Source: Elmis aenea
Taxonomy: Eukaryota; Arthropoda; Insecta; Coleoptera; Elmidae
Direction of reading: 5' to 3'
Length of the DNA: 64,000 nucleotides
Assembly: GCA_947652605.1 (NCBI GenBank)
Contig: OX393576.1
Location: forward strand, 55,280,966-55,344,965
The translations under genes were made by a program, and so were the position numbers. Positions 23,901 through 34,518 of the stretch are shown here, in pieces. Numbering within the stretch: the stretch's first letter is position 1; every line of letters starts with the position of its first letter. The notes under the pieces are model-generated. The model ran no database searches. It saw only the letters and a list, made by a program, of their open reading frames with translations, and had not been told where the DNA came from.

Positions 23901-26900
23901 ATTGTAGTAGTAAGTGGTATAGGTTGCGGTCAACAAAAACATTATTTTACTTTTGCGACACTTGTAAAAATGGTTAAGACATTAAACTGCGTTTTTTCAA
24001 ACTTGCTATAAACAAAACAAGTGTATAAGCAATTAACAATACTGTTAAAATGCAACCCTTCAATATCTTGAAACAAGAAGTGGACTTAAACCACTATCAA
24101 ACAAACCGGCTCATATTTAAAAAAAAACACAACTTAAATAAAAATAAACAAGATTTGGCTTTCGATTACGACCTTAAAATATTCTTCAAATAGCATCCTT
24201 GACTTTGTGTGGATTTAAACATTGATTTCAAAATTCAACGCCATTCAAGCGTTATGCAATTAAAATTTATCGTGATATAGTTGTAATTGATTCAGAAGAA
24301 AGTGAACGCATGTATTAGAAGGCTCGCTACCAGATCTGCAGCAACAGATGCAGAAGAGAGTGGATAAATAACTTTGAGCTGGTGTATTAGTCAAGATCAA
24401 GACCTCAATTCGTTAGGCGGTACTTGGTTATCAGTAACTGCTAACTGGTCTTGAAAGCGCTGATTCAAGTTTAGTTTTTACATTTCCGGAAATATTGAAG
24501 AAAAATATTTCGAGTACTTTGTTAATTTTGTAGATTTTCAAAGAAATTTTACGTAAAACTCTACTTAATTAATTAGTATAACGTGAATATGCTCCGATTC
24601 ATCGGTTTTAATGTTTCTATCTCGTTATACTGTTCGCTTATACCTAATCGTGGTAATTAAACTTACGTAATAAAAAAGGTTGACATAATTTAATGTGCAG
24701 ACTTGAATCAAAGGGTGTGTCACAACGTAGAACCAAAGATTAAATCCATTAAATAAATAGTATACAATTTATGCTCAACGTACTATACTTCTAGGCCATA
24801 AAAACTATGAGGCAAAATTTAAAAAACGACTTTGGAGAATGTCTTACAAGTTCATTGTTTACTTTCGCCATATAAAGTATTAGAAATGTTTGTTTGAGCA
24901 ACTGAATCGGAACAAGAATTTTTTTGATAGTTTAGAACTTATGAATCGTGGTTGGTCGTGTTTGTTATGCTGCGGTTACTTTACATTTTACTTTTTTTGA
25001 TGCGTTTATTTGTGCTATGTACATAATCAGTGCGTGATTCTGATTTGCGAGCACGAAGGTCCAAAAGCATATTTTATTGATTTTAAGTTATTAGGTTATC
25101 GCTTTAAGGTGCACTCCATTCTGTAATAATAATGTTTTGTACCTTTTTGTAACAAAGTGTGTTGGAAGGTAATTTTTGCCTAATAATTTAATCACTTTAG
25201 GTTTAATGCGAACACGTGTTGTATGCTCCAATGAATGAATATGTAGAACCCATTTAACACATTGGCGTGAATGGATGATGTTATTTATTTTAGAATTTTT
25301 AGCTATTTTGACTATGAACTAGTAGATTATAGGATAGAGAATCGTTACTCCCGCCAAGAAGGGTTCATTTAATTAATTAAGACTACATAATTTTTAATGT
25401 TTAATATATAGGGTGTGTATAAATGTTCCGTGCATTATTCGTGTTGAAAATATTTTTGCAAAAATTTTGGCCGGTGTTTAAATTAATCAAATAAGACTTT
25501 TTTTAATTTTTTTTTTAACGGCCCAGGGTAATTTGCAATTATCCGTTTTTGGATATCAAGCAAATGTTGTGTCGGATTGATAGAGCGTGTATGAAATATC
25601 CCAGTGGATACTTGGCTTCATTATATCATTTTATGTAATTTTAAGTAATTAAAAAAAAGGCTTAATTTTAATTTTTAATTTTAAAAACTTTCACTTTTCA
25701 TGGGCATTTAGACATTATACTTTGAAAAATCAAACTAAAATTGAAAAGGTTTCTTTGTTTTTTCAGTGCCCCCAAACGTAGTCGGTGCGCTTAACCTACA
25801 CAGAATATTTTCTTTTTCAACACAGTCTTTATCTCTGTTTTTAGAGAAAGAAAATCTAAAGTCGGAAGTCTTTTTCAGAAAATTTACCTGATTATGATCA
25901 TTGTCCCACAATGCACCATGTGATCAATTTTTAAAAGCAACGATTTAATGAAAAACTTGTATGATTATTTTAAGTTTTAACATTGTACATACATTTAATA
26001 TACTGTTAGGTACACCTACGCCAAATTTTCGAATTGTTGTTAAATAAATAAAAAAGTTTTAGCACATAAACTGAATAACCACAAAAAAAACAATGCGCAG
26101 TTACCAAACATGCCTCACATGTGCAAGTCACTATGACATTGTTTACGACACATACTGTAGACAGGATATAATGGGACTGCTTAACCGCTATTTTGATGTA
26201 AACAAACTTCAAGTACGGGGTAACCATAGGCGCCGACTTTCTAAACTCGCTAGGGGGGCAGGAGATACTAAAAAACCGGTTAACCGTTACTTTTTGTCCG
26301 TAAAAGTGATTTTTAACCGAAACCGTTATTTTTAATGACAAAAAACGGTAACCCTTTTTTAATAAAAATTACTTTAAAAAAATAAAAAATCTGTATTAAA
26401 TGCGATTAGTTTACCAAAATTTATTACTAAACGCTTGATTGTAGGTACATATATTATGAAATTATAATTAGATAGGAGCATTTTTATTTCATAATTTGTA
26501 TTTCTAATCTAAATAATGACAAAAACCGGATTTTTAAGAGGTTTTCAAAACCGGTTCATAAGTTAAATCAGTTTTTTACTAATTAAATAAATTACATAGT
26601 TAAATAAAATATAAATTAATTATAAAAAGTAACATCTTAACTGTTATTGCCGGAAAAAGTGAAAAGAACTAACAGATTAAAAGAAAATATTTACAAGAGA
26701 AAAAAGAATTTAGACATTTTCATATTTTTTGCTATAACATCTGAAGTACCAAGAATTTTGTACTTTTGTTAACTAAATGCTTTGGTAAAAAATATATTTT
26801 ATCTTTTAATAGCGGGAATTTACTTGAAAGGATGATGGCACACAACTGGTCAACTGTTAACAGCTTGGGGTTAAGAAATGAGAACGATAAATGTACAAGT

Positions 26901-29900
26901 AGGTAGGTAGCAGCGGCGTGCGGTCCATGGATGCGTTGGATGCGGCGCATCCCCTAAAATTCACGTCAAGAATATTTTTTTCCGTATCATATTTGAATTT
27001 CGTGTAGCTTTATTTCGCTTTGATTTTATTTTTTGTTACGTGATAATTTTATTTATTATATACGATGTTTTGCCTGCTCGAAAATTTGCGTTATATAATC
27101 TACATCCAGCGAGCGGCTGACTAAATGTGTGCGATAAACAGCGCTAGCGATTGTGAGCCCGACTGAGGGATGCGTTTCTGATTGTGGATTCTAAATTTGC
27201 GTTCTTGGCGCATGCGCACTGCGATGCAGTCCCTAGTCTATTGCCCGCATCGTTGCTTTACTTAACAGCTACGGGAAGCGATTACTCTCATGGTTCCTCT
27301 GTGTGGGGCAACTGTTACATGGTAGGGCAGCCGCACTCGATTGATATTACCGCACGCTACAAAATAATCATTTCCGTTGTAAATTGATTTTTGTTTACTT
27401 TCTTTAAATCAAGCTTCTTCTATTTAAATAAGCTTAACTCTATTTTTAGTGCACTGTTTCGCTACTTAGAATTTTGATTATTATTTAATACGACCTATAA
27501 TATGGATGAAACTTTGGTTAATAATAATTGCAATTTTTGATTGAAAATTTAAAGAATATGAAAAGAATTTTCCGGATTTTCTATTACAATCACTTCAGCC
27601 AACTTATAGAAAATACTTTGATTTTATGAAGTTAAAAAGTCAATTAGTTTACTTGTACTCGACTCCCGACTTTCATTTAAAATCTATAAAGTGCATAAAA
27701 GAATTAATTGTGAAAGATGAGCTAAAAGATGTTTTGACAGAAGTATTTAAATTAATATAATTAATTTGCACTATACCTTCCACGAGCGCATCGGCTGAAC
27801 GATAGTTTACGACAATGAAAAGAATAAAAACATTCACCAGAAGCAGCCAAAATGACGATAGAATGTCTGCTCTCGCTTTATTATCAATTGAAAAAAAATT
27901 GTTGCTAAATATGAAAAATGAAAAAAGATTGTATGATGTTGCTATAGACGAATTTTGTAAAAAAGATCGTAGAATAAAATTAATTAAAAAAAAAAATATA
28001 TTGTTCGTTTTTTTGGACAGCATCCCCTGGTTGAAAAGTCACCGCACGCCACTGGTAGGTAGGTATTGGTACATAGTCTCAGTTCAGTCTCAGAATGGAC
28101 AAAAAAACAAAGTTTGGCACTAAATGTAAGTTGTATTCGAACGTGATATGTGCTGTTTGGCATAATTAAAATCTGATATGCACAAGTTAGCCTTTGCGAT
28201 GTCGCATGGGGGCGATGCCCCCCTAGTTCAATCGGTACGGGGGCACGAGCCCCGTTGCCCCCGTGTAGTCGGCGCCTATGGGGGTAACAGATGGCCAAAA
28301 TCTCTGTTGTCCCACTATATACCATGTCCCAGTATATACCATCTTCCCCTACATGAATGCATTTATAAAAATTTCATGTTTTGTTTGGGATTTTTGTTTT
28401 GCCATATGCGTTACTCAATTTATTAAAAAAAAACATTACAGTGAAAGAGAAAATGCTAATACCAACGCGCTTCAAATAGCTACCAAATAAATTAAGTTCA
28501 AGAAACAACTGTCGGTAACAACTTTCTATGTTGGGTTTTTAGTGATTGTTGGTGTTTTAAACAAGATTGTTTCTTCTAATATTAAATGTTTTCTAACATT
28601 TTTCATACGCAAAAAAAAGTTATGCGAGGTGCACACAGTAAAAAATATTCATTAACATTAAAAATCAATTTTGACAGTACTTACTGTTATTTATTTTAAG
28701 ATTTTAAACAGTGTATGGTTTGTGCGGATATAACGGGTGTAACTGAGTTCTTTACAAAAACGTTTTTCGGACACTTGTTGACATAATAAAATTCAATTTA
28801 AGCAGGTCACGGCACACTTAATAAAAAAGTAAATTTTCGTCAAAAAATTATTTGAGGTTATAAAAATTAACCAAAATGGTGCAGTTGTGTTCAAAATTGC
28901 TCCCTGTTTCTAAAAATGTAAAAATATACAGATTGTTCCATTTAAAATAAAGTTGGGGTCATTTCCGGCGAAACCGGAAGTGAAATAATAGTGTAAATAT
29001 GCTCAAATAATCCGGTTTTTCACACATATCATACGTCTACAATTTCATTTAATTAAATACCAAACTTTAAAAAAAAAGGGGGTGTACCAGAACTTAGTTC
29101 ACCCGGAATAACTTAATTTTTCATGATTGTAGATAGAAAATAATAGTTTTACTCCTGAGAACGTTTAAAAATTTAATTTTTAGGCGTATGGTTTGCTGAT
29201 AAGTTACTCGTCCATTCTACAACACGTAATTGTGTAATTTTCTCAGAGCAAAAGAAATTAAGACAAATTGATGTTACTGATTGATAGTAGGCAAAACACG
29301 AAATTGCATTTTGTACATTCCTTTTTTTTATCAGCTCCAGAATTAGAAAACGCTCTTAAAACCATTCTACGTAACAAAAATGTAAGCAATTGATTTTAAA
29401 TACGCAGCTTATGTAATCTTAAAAAAATGTTTACCTGTTCTTATTGTAATAGCTGTTTGGCCCTGAGACGACTCAAAAAAGGCGTGAAAAAATATTACTG
29501 TAGGGTCCGAAAAATTCATATTTGAATTTGCCAGAGCTGCATCGTCACCAATTTGCAATACATCCGGTTGTAGAGGATTGTTTCTGAAAAATGTACCTGT
29601 AGTATTTGAAGTACAATGTACAAGTGGTACTGGTTGGATAAAAATTCCTTTTTTTTGTGTGTAATTTGAGAAATTTTAGATTTTAGATCAAGACATATAC
29701 AAACGGGAAGTTCCCGATCAAATACAATTTTATCAGCAATGATCATTGATTTACTACTTAAAACTTTAACAATATTTAAATAATTAAAAATGGCATGCCA
29801 TTAATCAAAACTTATTTAAAAATTCATAATGATCACGGTTTTAAAAATGGAAAACCAAAAGTCCAGCATTTTGCTACAATTAAATAACAAATGAAATAAT

Positions 29901-32083
29901 ATAACTGTGAATATTTGATCGATTCATTACATTAATCTAAACATTTTATGGGCGCATACTTGCTCTAGAAATTGTCAATTTTAAATCAGAGAAATTATAA
30001 TTATTTGAAAAAGCCGTTAACATTTCACAAATAAAGTAGGTACAACAAAAATATTGTTGATACATGATACCCATGAAAATGTTAGCAATAGTGCTCTAGA
30101 TTAAAGGTAATAAAAACATCATGGAAGGGCGTGTCCTAAGAACACGACTTAAGAAGTAAATGTATTTGTACTTAATACTCAAGAAAGTAGGCTTAGTATG
30201 TAACATTATGTAAATATTATGAGGTGACTTTCTTTCCTAGTATAATTTTAAAAGTAAAATTGATACAGTTTTATTCGTACAATGTTTGCAATACATCGAT
30301 TAACGAATTTATTATTTAGATTTGTAAGTAATTATGCTAATTTTCAGGAAATTTTTTCAAAAAAGTTTTAATTCTCTAAACCTTAGCGTTTGCTTTGTAT
30401 TTTAGGCACACATACATATATGTATACGTACACAAAAACTTTAATTTCATGACAACAAAATTTCAAAGCATAATTAATGAACGTTAAGTCAAAAGCGGAT
30501 AATTTAAAAAAAAAATCGTTATGAAAATGTTTGGGTGTTGAAATTTTTTTGAAATTTGTGAAAACTAAATTTTTTTAGGACAAATATTGGAGAGCTATAT
30601 TTTTATGACATACAAACACTATAAATTATTGTTTTGTATTTTAAGAGGGGTACTAGGTACTAAACAAATTTACAGTCTTTAAAATTAGTTATAGCTAAAC
30701 TGAACGATTATTTATTATAATATGTATTACATATTTTGAAAAAGTACACCATTTTTGGCTTTCCAGAAAATTTGATATATAACATGTTGAAAATTTGTTT
30801 TGGTCTAACTAAACCAGTTTTGTAGTAGCTTAAATTTAACAATTAACTTATAAATAAGACACTTTATTACCGTTAACCTTTAGTCCAGGCAAAGTTTTGA
30901 ACAAAAACAAAGTCCGAATGATATTTATTTATTATTAATAAACAATTTTTTCATTTATTAAAAGCAATTTAGTGTCCATTTTTCTTTGCTATCATTTTTA
31001 ATGAATTTTTAAAACTAGAAGGTTGTAGAAGTGCGTTTTTTATTACTAAAAGTCTATTAATGATAAAACTTATTTTTGAAAGAATTTTAAAAATGAAAAT
31101 TGGTTTAGCGCAAATTGTAAAAACCTAGGTGAAATCGATTTTATTTGTTTTAATAAATTTATTAAAATATTGATTTACTATTGAACATTGCAATTACTTA
31201 ATTATTTTAATTTTCAGTAGATATTGTGTAATTTTTTTTTATAGCCAATAATATTTTAAAAAAATGACGATTTAAGTAACAAATCGCAATATTTAAAAAA
31301 CTTTTACACCATATTTTCATTAACAAAAATTGAATCCAATTCGTAAAAAGAGTTTAATATAAATTTTAAAATCAAATATTGCTACACTAGAAAAATCATG
31401 CATTTTTTGTTTTTAAAAGCTCGAAAGGATTTTTAAAGATATGTCGGAAAATAGATAAGCAACCAATTCAAACTATTTTAAAATAAAGTGTTTTTATTTG
31501 CAAAAATTATAACAATAAAATCGTAGATAACATTTTAATGACTTTAACCGCAAGTCAAATACAAACTAATTAGCAGAAACAAAGTTTAACTGTTATTAAT
31601 TTATTGCAGTACATATTTATTTTAATTAAATGGCATTTTAAGTAGATGTGTCAATTTTGACTTTTTTTTAAATTTTAATCAAAGTAGGAAGATTCGAGGA
31701 GAACTGTTATTACATCTTAAGTAAGTTCATTTATATAAGTCTATTGATGGTGTTAAGTAATCCGGCGCTTACACACATTTTTACTGGTAAATTTAAATTA
31801 AAAAGCTACATACCGTGTGTACAACTGATAAGATATATCTCTTATAGGATCTATATTTGGGCAAGCAGTTTTATCCACAGGAAATAACTGTATATAGGCA
31901 TCCTCGTATCGCACTCCTGGCGGCCCTGCAAAGAGAAATTTTAATTCGTACTTTGCTCTTGCATTTCCTCCGGAAAACAGTGTCACTTTCTTTTCCGCGT
32001 CTTACACGCATTTTTATTCAATTATTTTACATACCTGGGAGTGAACTTAAAAAACAAGCAAGTAACGTATAGGATGTTTGCAT
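17994..32083 (-). CDS. Neutral (pancreatic-type) lipase 2, complete, seven exons
   Basis: Secreted lipase of the animal neutral lipase family, hydrolysing ester bonds of glycerolipids outside the cell. Exons: 32035-32083 (ATG, hydrophobic signal peptide MQTSYTLLACFLSSLP), 31814-31925, 29435-29583, 20748-20996, 20406-20630, 18107-18266 and 17994-18054 (ending SVSPFSYYY, stop TAA). They sum to 1005 nt, 334 aa, usual for insect members. All borders are GT-AG and every phase joins. The triad is visible: Ser164 in GLSLG, Asp189 in GLDPAGP, His266 in CSHWRSY. IGHADFWPNRG precedes the His as expected. The oxyanion region reads H-A-F at 87-89 instead of H-G-F. Intron 3 is 8.4 kb and full of hAT elements; intron 5 holds a mariner and a LINE tail. 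The catalytic set is intact, so I infer a working enzyme, probably digestive; the tissue cannot be told. Confidence 0.9.
18375..18790 (-). mobile_element. LINE 3' tail fragment
   Basis: A (TTTA)n run at 18380-18402 is the tandem tail of a minus-strand element. Upstream of it (18571-18789) a frame ends ...YNCSVSTFKNKAL..., resembling the last residues of non-LTR reverse transcriptases (IF.NC.S...FK). The weak similarity, the tail and the position in intron 5 of lipase 2 support a 5'-truncated LINE. The clade is not set. Confidence 0.45.
19052..20201 (-). mobile_element. Decayed mariner element (internally deleted)
   Basis: TIRs CGTGGTGCTACCCAAAAGT and (complement) CCTGGTGCTACCCAAAAGT, each next to TA. 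The minus strand reads a broken mariner transposase. The N-terminal helix-turn-helix DQRGCDKFCFKLGKTAAEI and MLKQAFDDEAL lies around 19670-19760. The C-terminal part PAHSSLTVRKFL, then CSPDLAP, lies around 19300-19420. The catalytic block between is partly deleted, the Asp before N-x-PAH has become Asn, and several stops interrupt it. It is inactive, in intron 5 of lipase 2. Confidence 0.8.
21534..23116. mobile_element. hAT-type element with perfect 8-bp TSD
   Basis: Ends CAGTGCCGTTTCTG and (complement) CAGGGCCGTTTCTG, flanked on both sides by CATACTTC (21526-21533 and 23117-23124). Subterminal regions are GC-rich with GGCCGCC words. No transposase is readable. A four-unit fold-back element (21674-22721) occupies most of the interior. 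Located in intron 3 of lipase 2. Confidence 0.85.
21674..22721. repeat. Four-unit fold-back element (two direct, two inverted)
   Basis: A unit of about 270-310 nt beginning GTCTGCAACAAATGG occurs at 21686 and 21995 in direct order. It recurs inverted, ending at 22436 and 22709. Shared words include TTGGTGCATGGTCTAAAACT, TCATAGGACACT and ATTTAGAATCTCAAAATAAG. Outer ends GTCATTCAAAAAG and CTGTTTGAATGAC pair. A relative of one unit lies at 34404-34518. Confidence 0.85.
23551..23771. mobile_element. TA-flanked MITE, near-perfect hairpin
   Basis: TIRs AAGTTGGGTTTACATTA and (complement) AAGCTGGGTTTACATTA, flanked by TA (23549-50 and 23772-73). The arms are about 95 nt and pair almost throughout. 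Each arm contains its own palindromes (GTGAGTGGATCAACTCAC, CATGAATTCATG). TA duplication suggests mobilisation by a Tc1/mariner-type transposase. Confidence 0.85.
23774..26216. other. Lipase 2 intron 3 or nested flank, few repeats
   Basis: AT-rich without a gene. Short solo family ends occur at 23864-23874 (ACACCCTGTAT) and 25408-25420 (TATAGGGTGTGTA). Nothing else has visible limits. Confidence 0.4.
26270..26600. mobile_element. Truncated second copy of AAACCGGTT MITE (Helitron-free)
   Basis: Matches 14712-14926 and 15233-15350 contiguously, both ends lost. At the equivalent of the Helitron insertion it reads GTACATATATTATGAAATTA without an insert. Confidence 0.7.
26911..28054 (+). mobile_element. 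Inner hAT element with transposase C-terminus, TSD GTAGGTAG
   Basis: TIRs CAGCGGCGTGCGGT and (complement) CAGTGGCGTGCGGT, flanked by GTAGGTAG at 26903-26910 and 28055-28062. At about 27700-28000 the plus strand reads the hAT dimerisation domain: IPSTSASAER, a stop where Ser is expected, then FTTMKRIKTFTRSSQNDDRM and SALALLSIEKKLL. The N-terminus and catalytic core are missing, so this is a deleted non-autonomous copy. It is nested inside the element at 26225-28280. Confidence 0.88.
28289..28732. other. Intron DNA of lipase 2, nothing recognised
   Basis: AT-rich, no domain in short frames. ATACCATGTCCCA/ATATACCATC words near 28310-28345 form a small local duplication. Confidence 0.4.
28735..29108. 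repeat. Half-size relative of the 46245 fold-back element
   Basis: Closely matches the right arm of 46245-47161 (CAGGTCACGGCAC, TTGGGGTCATTTCCGGCGAA, GGGGGTGTACCA). The ends CGGGTGTAACT and (complement) CGGGTGAACTA are inverted. It is a single-arm copy without the fold-back partner, in intron 3 of lipase 2. Confidence 0.7.
29584..31813. other. Intron 2 of lipase 2
   Basis: AT-rich intron, no repeats with clear ends. CACATACATATATGTATACG at about 30408 is a local palindromic simple stretch. Confidence 0.5.
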
Positions 32084-32196
32084 TATGGTGGTGGTTTTAA
32101 CTACTGTGGTTAAATTAACTTATTTAGACGGTGCTAGCAGTTCTTTCCTTCTTTTGCCGGAGCAGGGGTATTGGAATTTTGTAATTCAGTTGAGCG

Positions 32197-32203
32197 TTAT
32201 ATA
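32197..32203 (-). promoter_or_regulatory. Candidate TATA box of lipase 2
   Basis: Reading TATATAA on the minus strand, about 115 nt upstream of the lipase 2 ATG at 32083. A start site about 30 nt downstream would give a leader of roughly 85-90 nt without a further intron. The motif is short and the region AT-rich, so chance is possible. Confidence 0.35.
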
Positions 32204-32611
32204 CAATTTTGAGTGTGTTCCTTAGATCTGCATGGGTATTGGTAAAAATTTTAATATAATAATTAGCATACTTCTTTTAAAATTAGTTGTATAATTATGG
32301 TTGAAGAAATGGAATAGTTTTTGTACTGTCATTTCTTGATAGTATTAACTTTTTCTCTTACGCCTATCTTATGTATAGAGCAAAAATTATACGTATATTT
32401 TGTTTAAATAATATCTATTTCATCTGGCAATCGCTAATATGTTTAAGTGGGCTGTGGAACCTGTTTCGCGTAAGCATGTCGTACCATTTTCTAATTCGAG
32501 AGCTTTTTTTAATGCAGAAAAATGATTTTGATAAATTAATTCAGACGGACCAATTCATTTTAAATAACATTTCATAACATTTTACTACAAGGATAAAAAA
32601 AAATGCGAAAA

Positions 32612-33243
32612 TGTATAGGGTGTTTCACTAAAAAAAGAGACTTATTCGTGTTTGAAGTTAAGTTAAATGGACCGGGCGTAAGAAACACCATGTGCATTAT
32701 TTTAAAATTTTAACTAGTCAACAATCACTATTACACTGTTGTGAACGATGCCATAGTTTTTAGGAATTCGTTCTTACTATGCTACTTTGTGAAATATTAA
32801 TATTCCTAATTTTTACAGTCCTGTTCCTGTCAATATTTTTATAAAAGTTTAAATAACTCAAAAAGGATTGATTTTAAGTACAAAACACCCTTATGTTTTT
32901 GAAAGAAAATTGAATTTTGCGTCTAAGAAATACAAAAGATACAGAGTTATGTATCGGTACGCAAAAACAAAACACTGTGTATAGTTAAAAACAATTTTAA
33001 GTTATGTGGTAAACAACCACGAACAACTTTTAAGTTAAACTTTTTTTTAAAATTTTCGTTGACATAGCTATCTAATCATTCGTCTGGGCTGGGGCACCCT
33101 GTATATTGTCTTTTATTATCCTCAAAATGTCTACACCTTTTTTTAATTATTTCTCTCTTGCTTGTGAAATAAGTTGCTTTCTTGGTTTACAAAACTTTTC
33201 CCCAAGATAGTGATCCTATGATGTTAAGAGTTGATAATCACGT

Positions 33244-33289
<46 letters not shown>

Positions 33290-33880
33290 CTTTCGTGTTT
33301 TTCCTTTTTACAACTAGTTTATTTGTTATTCACCCTACATTATATAGGGTGTCCCAGCCAAGACGAATTATTCGATAGCTCTGTTATTAGTAATAATACT
33401 TAAAAAAGTTAAATATAAAAGTTGTTTGTAATCATTTACCTATTTACCACATAACCTAAAATTATTTTCAACTATACACCGTGTTTTGTTTTTGCGCTCT
33501 GATACTAAACATTGTTTTTTTTATATGGAACACCCTGTACATTTTGTAATTTTTGGATGTAAAATTAAATACTCTATCAAAAATACTATAGGTTGTTCAT
33601 GTCTAAAATGAGCTGTTTTTGAGTTATTAACTTTTTATTATTATTATTATTATTATTATTGAACATTTTGACAGAGGCAGACCTTTATAAAAATATTAAT
33701 ATTTATTAACATAAGAACATCAGAGCAATTTACTCTGGTAATTTATTAGACAATAGTGTCATAGTGATTGTTGACTAGTCACATTTTTAAAATAATATAC
33801 AGGGTGTTCGTTATACTCGGTACATTTCGCTAAACTTTAAACGTATATAAATCTTTTTTTTTTTTAATGGAACACCCTAA
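32612..33880. repeat. Large inverted repeat with TATAGGGTGT ends
   Basis: Arms of about 500 nt (32614-33112 and 33343-33880) share inverted blocks such as ACTAGTCAACAATCACTAT. Ends read TATAGGGTGTTTC and the complement of CACCCT. The spacer holds a run of 37 T. The arms have diverged, so it is older than copy 1. It lies just upstream of the lipase 2 promoter region. Confidence 0.7.
33245..33281. repeat. Poly(T) run of 37
   Basis: Uninterrupted 37 T. On the minus strand it is a poly(A), which could mark the tail of a retroposed sequence. No element body was recognised beside it. Confidence 0.9.
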
Positions 33881-33891
33881 CATTTTGTTGT

Positions 33892-34388
33892 AGAAAATGT
33901 AATTATCTTTCAAAGTTGTTAAGCATGTTTTCTGTCTAAATATAATATTTTTGAAGTTATTTCGTTTCTTATGATTATTTGCTAGTATTTTACCTAAAAT
34001 ATCGGTAGTAGCCTTTAAAAATTCAAAACAATGTGTATGAACTGTCAACCAGAACAGTTAATCGGCACAATTTAAATTATTATGCCACTAATTATCCATA
34101 TTTTTTAAGAGTTGTTGATACACCGCATAAATGGCAGCAAATAACACCAGAATGCTGTGTATCCACAGTTCTTAAGAAAATATGGATTTTTAGTGGCATA
34201 TTAGTTTAAATTGTGCCGATTAATTGTTCTGGTTGACAGTTCATACAAATTGTTTTGAATTTTCAAAGACTACTACCGATATTTTAGGTAAAATACTCGC
34301 AAATAATCATAAGAAACGAAATAACTTCAAAAATATTATATTTAGACATAAAACATGCTTAACAACTTCGAAAGATAATTACATTTTC
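33892..34388. repeat. Second inverted repeat, arms about 230 nt
   Basis: Arms 33892-34124 and 34157-34388, highly similar. Shared inverted blocks include AACTGTTCTGGTTGACAGTT (one base differs) and TTTTACCTAAAATATCGGTA. Because of this, opposite-strand frames on the two arms encode almost the same 50-residue peptide; neither is a real gene. Confidence 0.8.
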
Positions 34389-34403
34389 GTGTCATATGAA
34401 TTT

Positions 34404-34518
34404 TTTTCCATCTTAAAATCAGTTTTAGACCATGCATCAACTTTTATCAGAAATAAAATTTTCTGAAAAATCGATAATAAAAAAACTTTTCCAATTTCTT
34501 GCAGACTTTTTGAATGAA
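34404..34518 (-). repeat. Fragment of the four-unit fold-back family
   Basis: Matches the inverted units at 22340-22450: TTTTAGACCATGCATCAAC, TCGATAATAAAAAAACTTTT and TTGCAGACTTTTTGAATGA. A solo unit without partner. Confidence 0.65.

Larger units (their letters stand above)
26225..28280. mobile_element. Outer hAT-type element, perfect 8-bp TSD GGGGTAAC
   Basis: Ends CATAGGCGCCGACT on both sides (14 nt perfect inverted), flanked by GGGGTAAC at 26217-26224 and 28281-28288. Near the right end are GC-rich hairpins (GGGGGCGATGCCCCCC; CGGGGGCACGAGCCCCG). The element contains a truncated AAACCGGTT MITE (26270-26600) and a complete second hAT (26911-28054). No transposase of its own is readable. 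Located in intron 3 of lipase 2. Confidence 0.85.

Noticed and set aside
33830..34466. Two opposite-strand frames encoding nearly the same 50-residue peptide
   Set aside because: They are mirror images produced by the inverted repeat, without start context, domain or splice signals.
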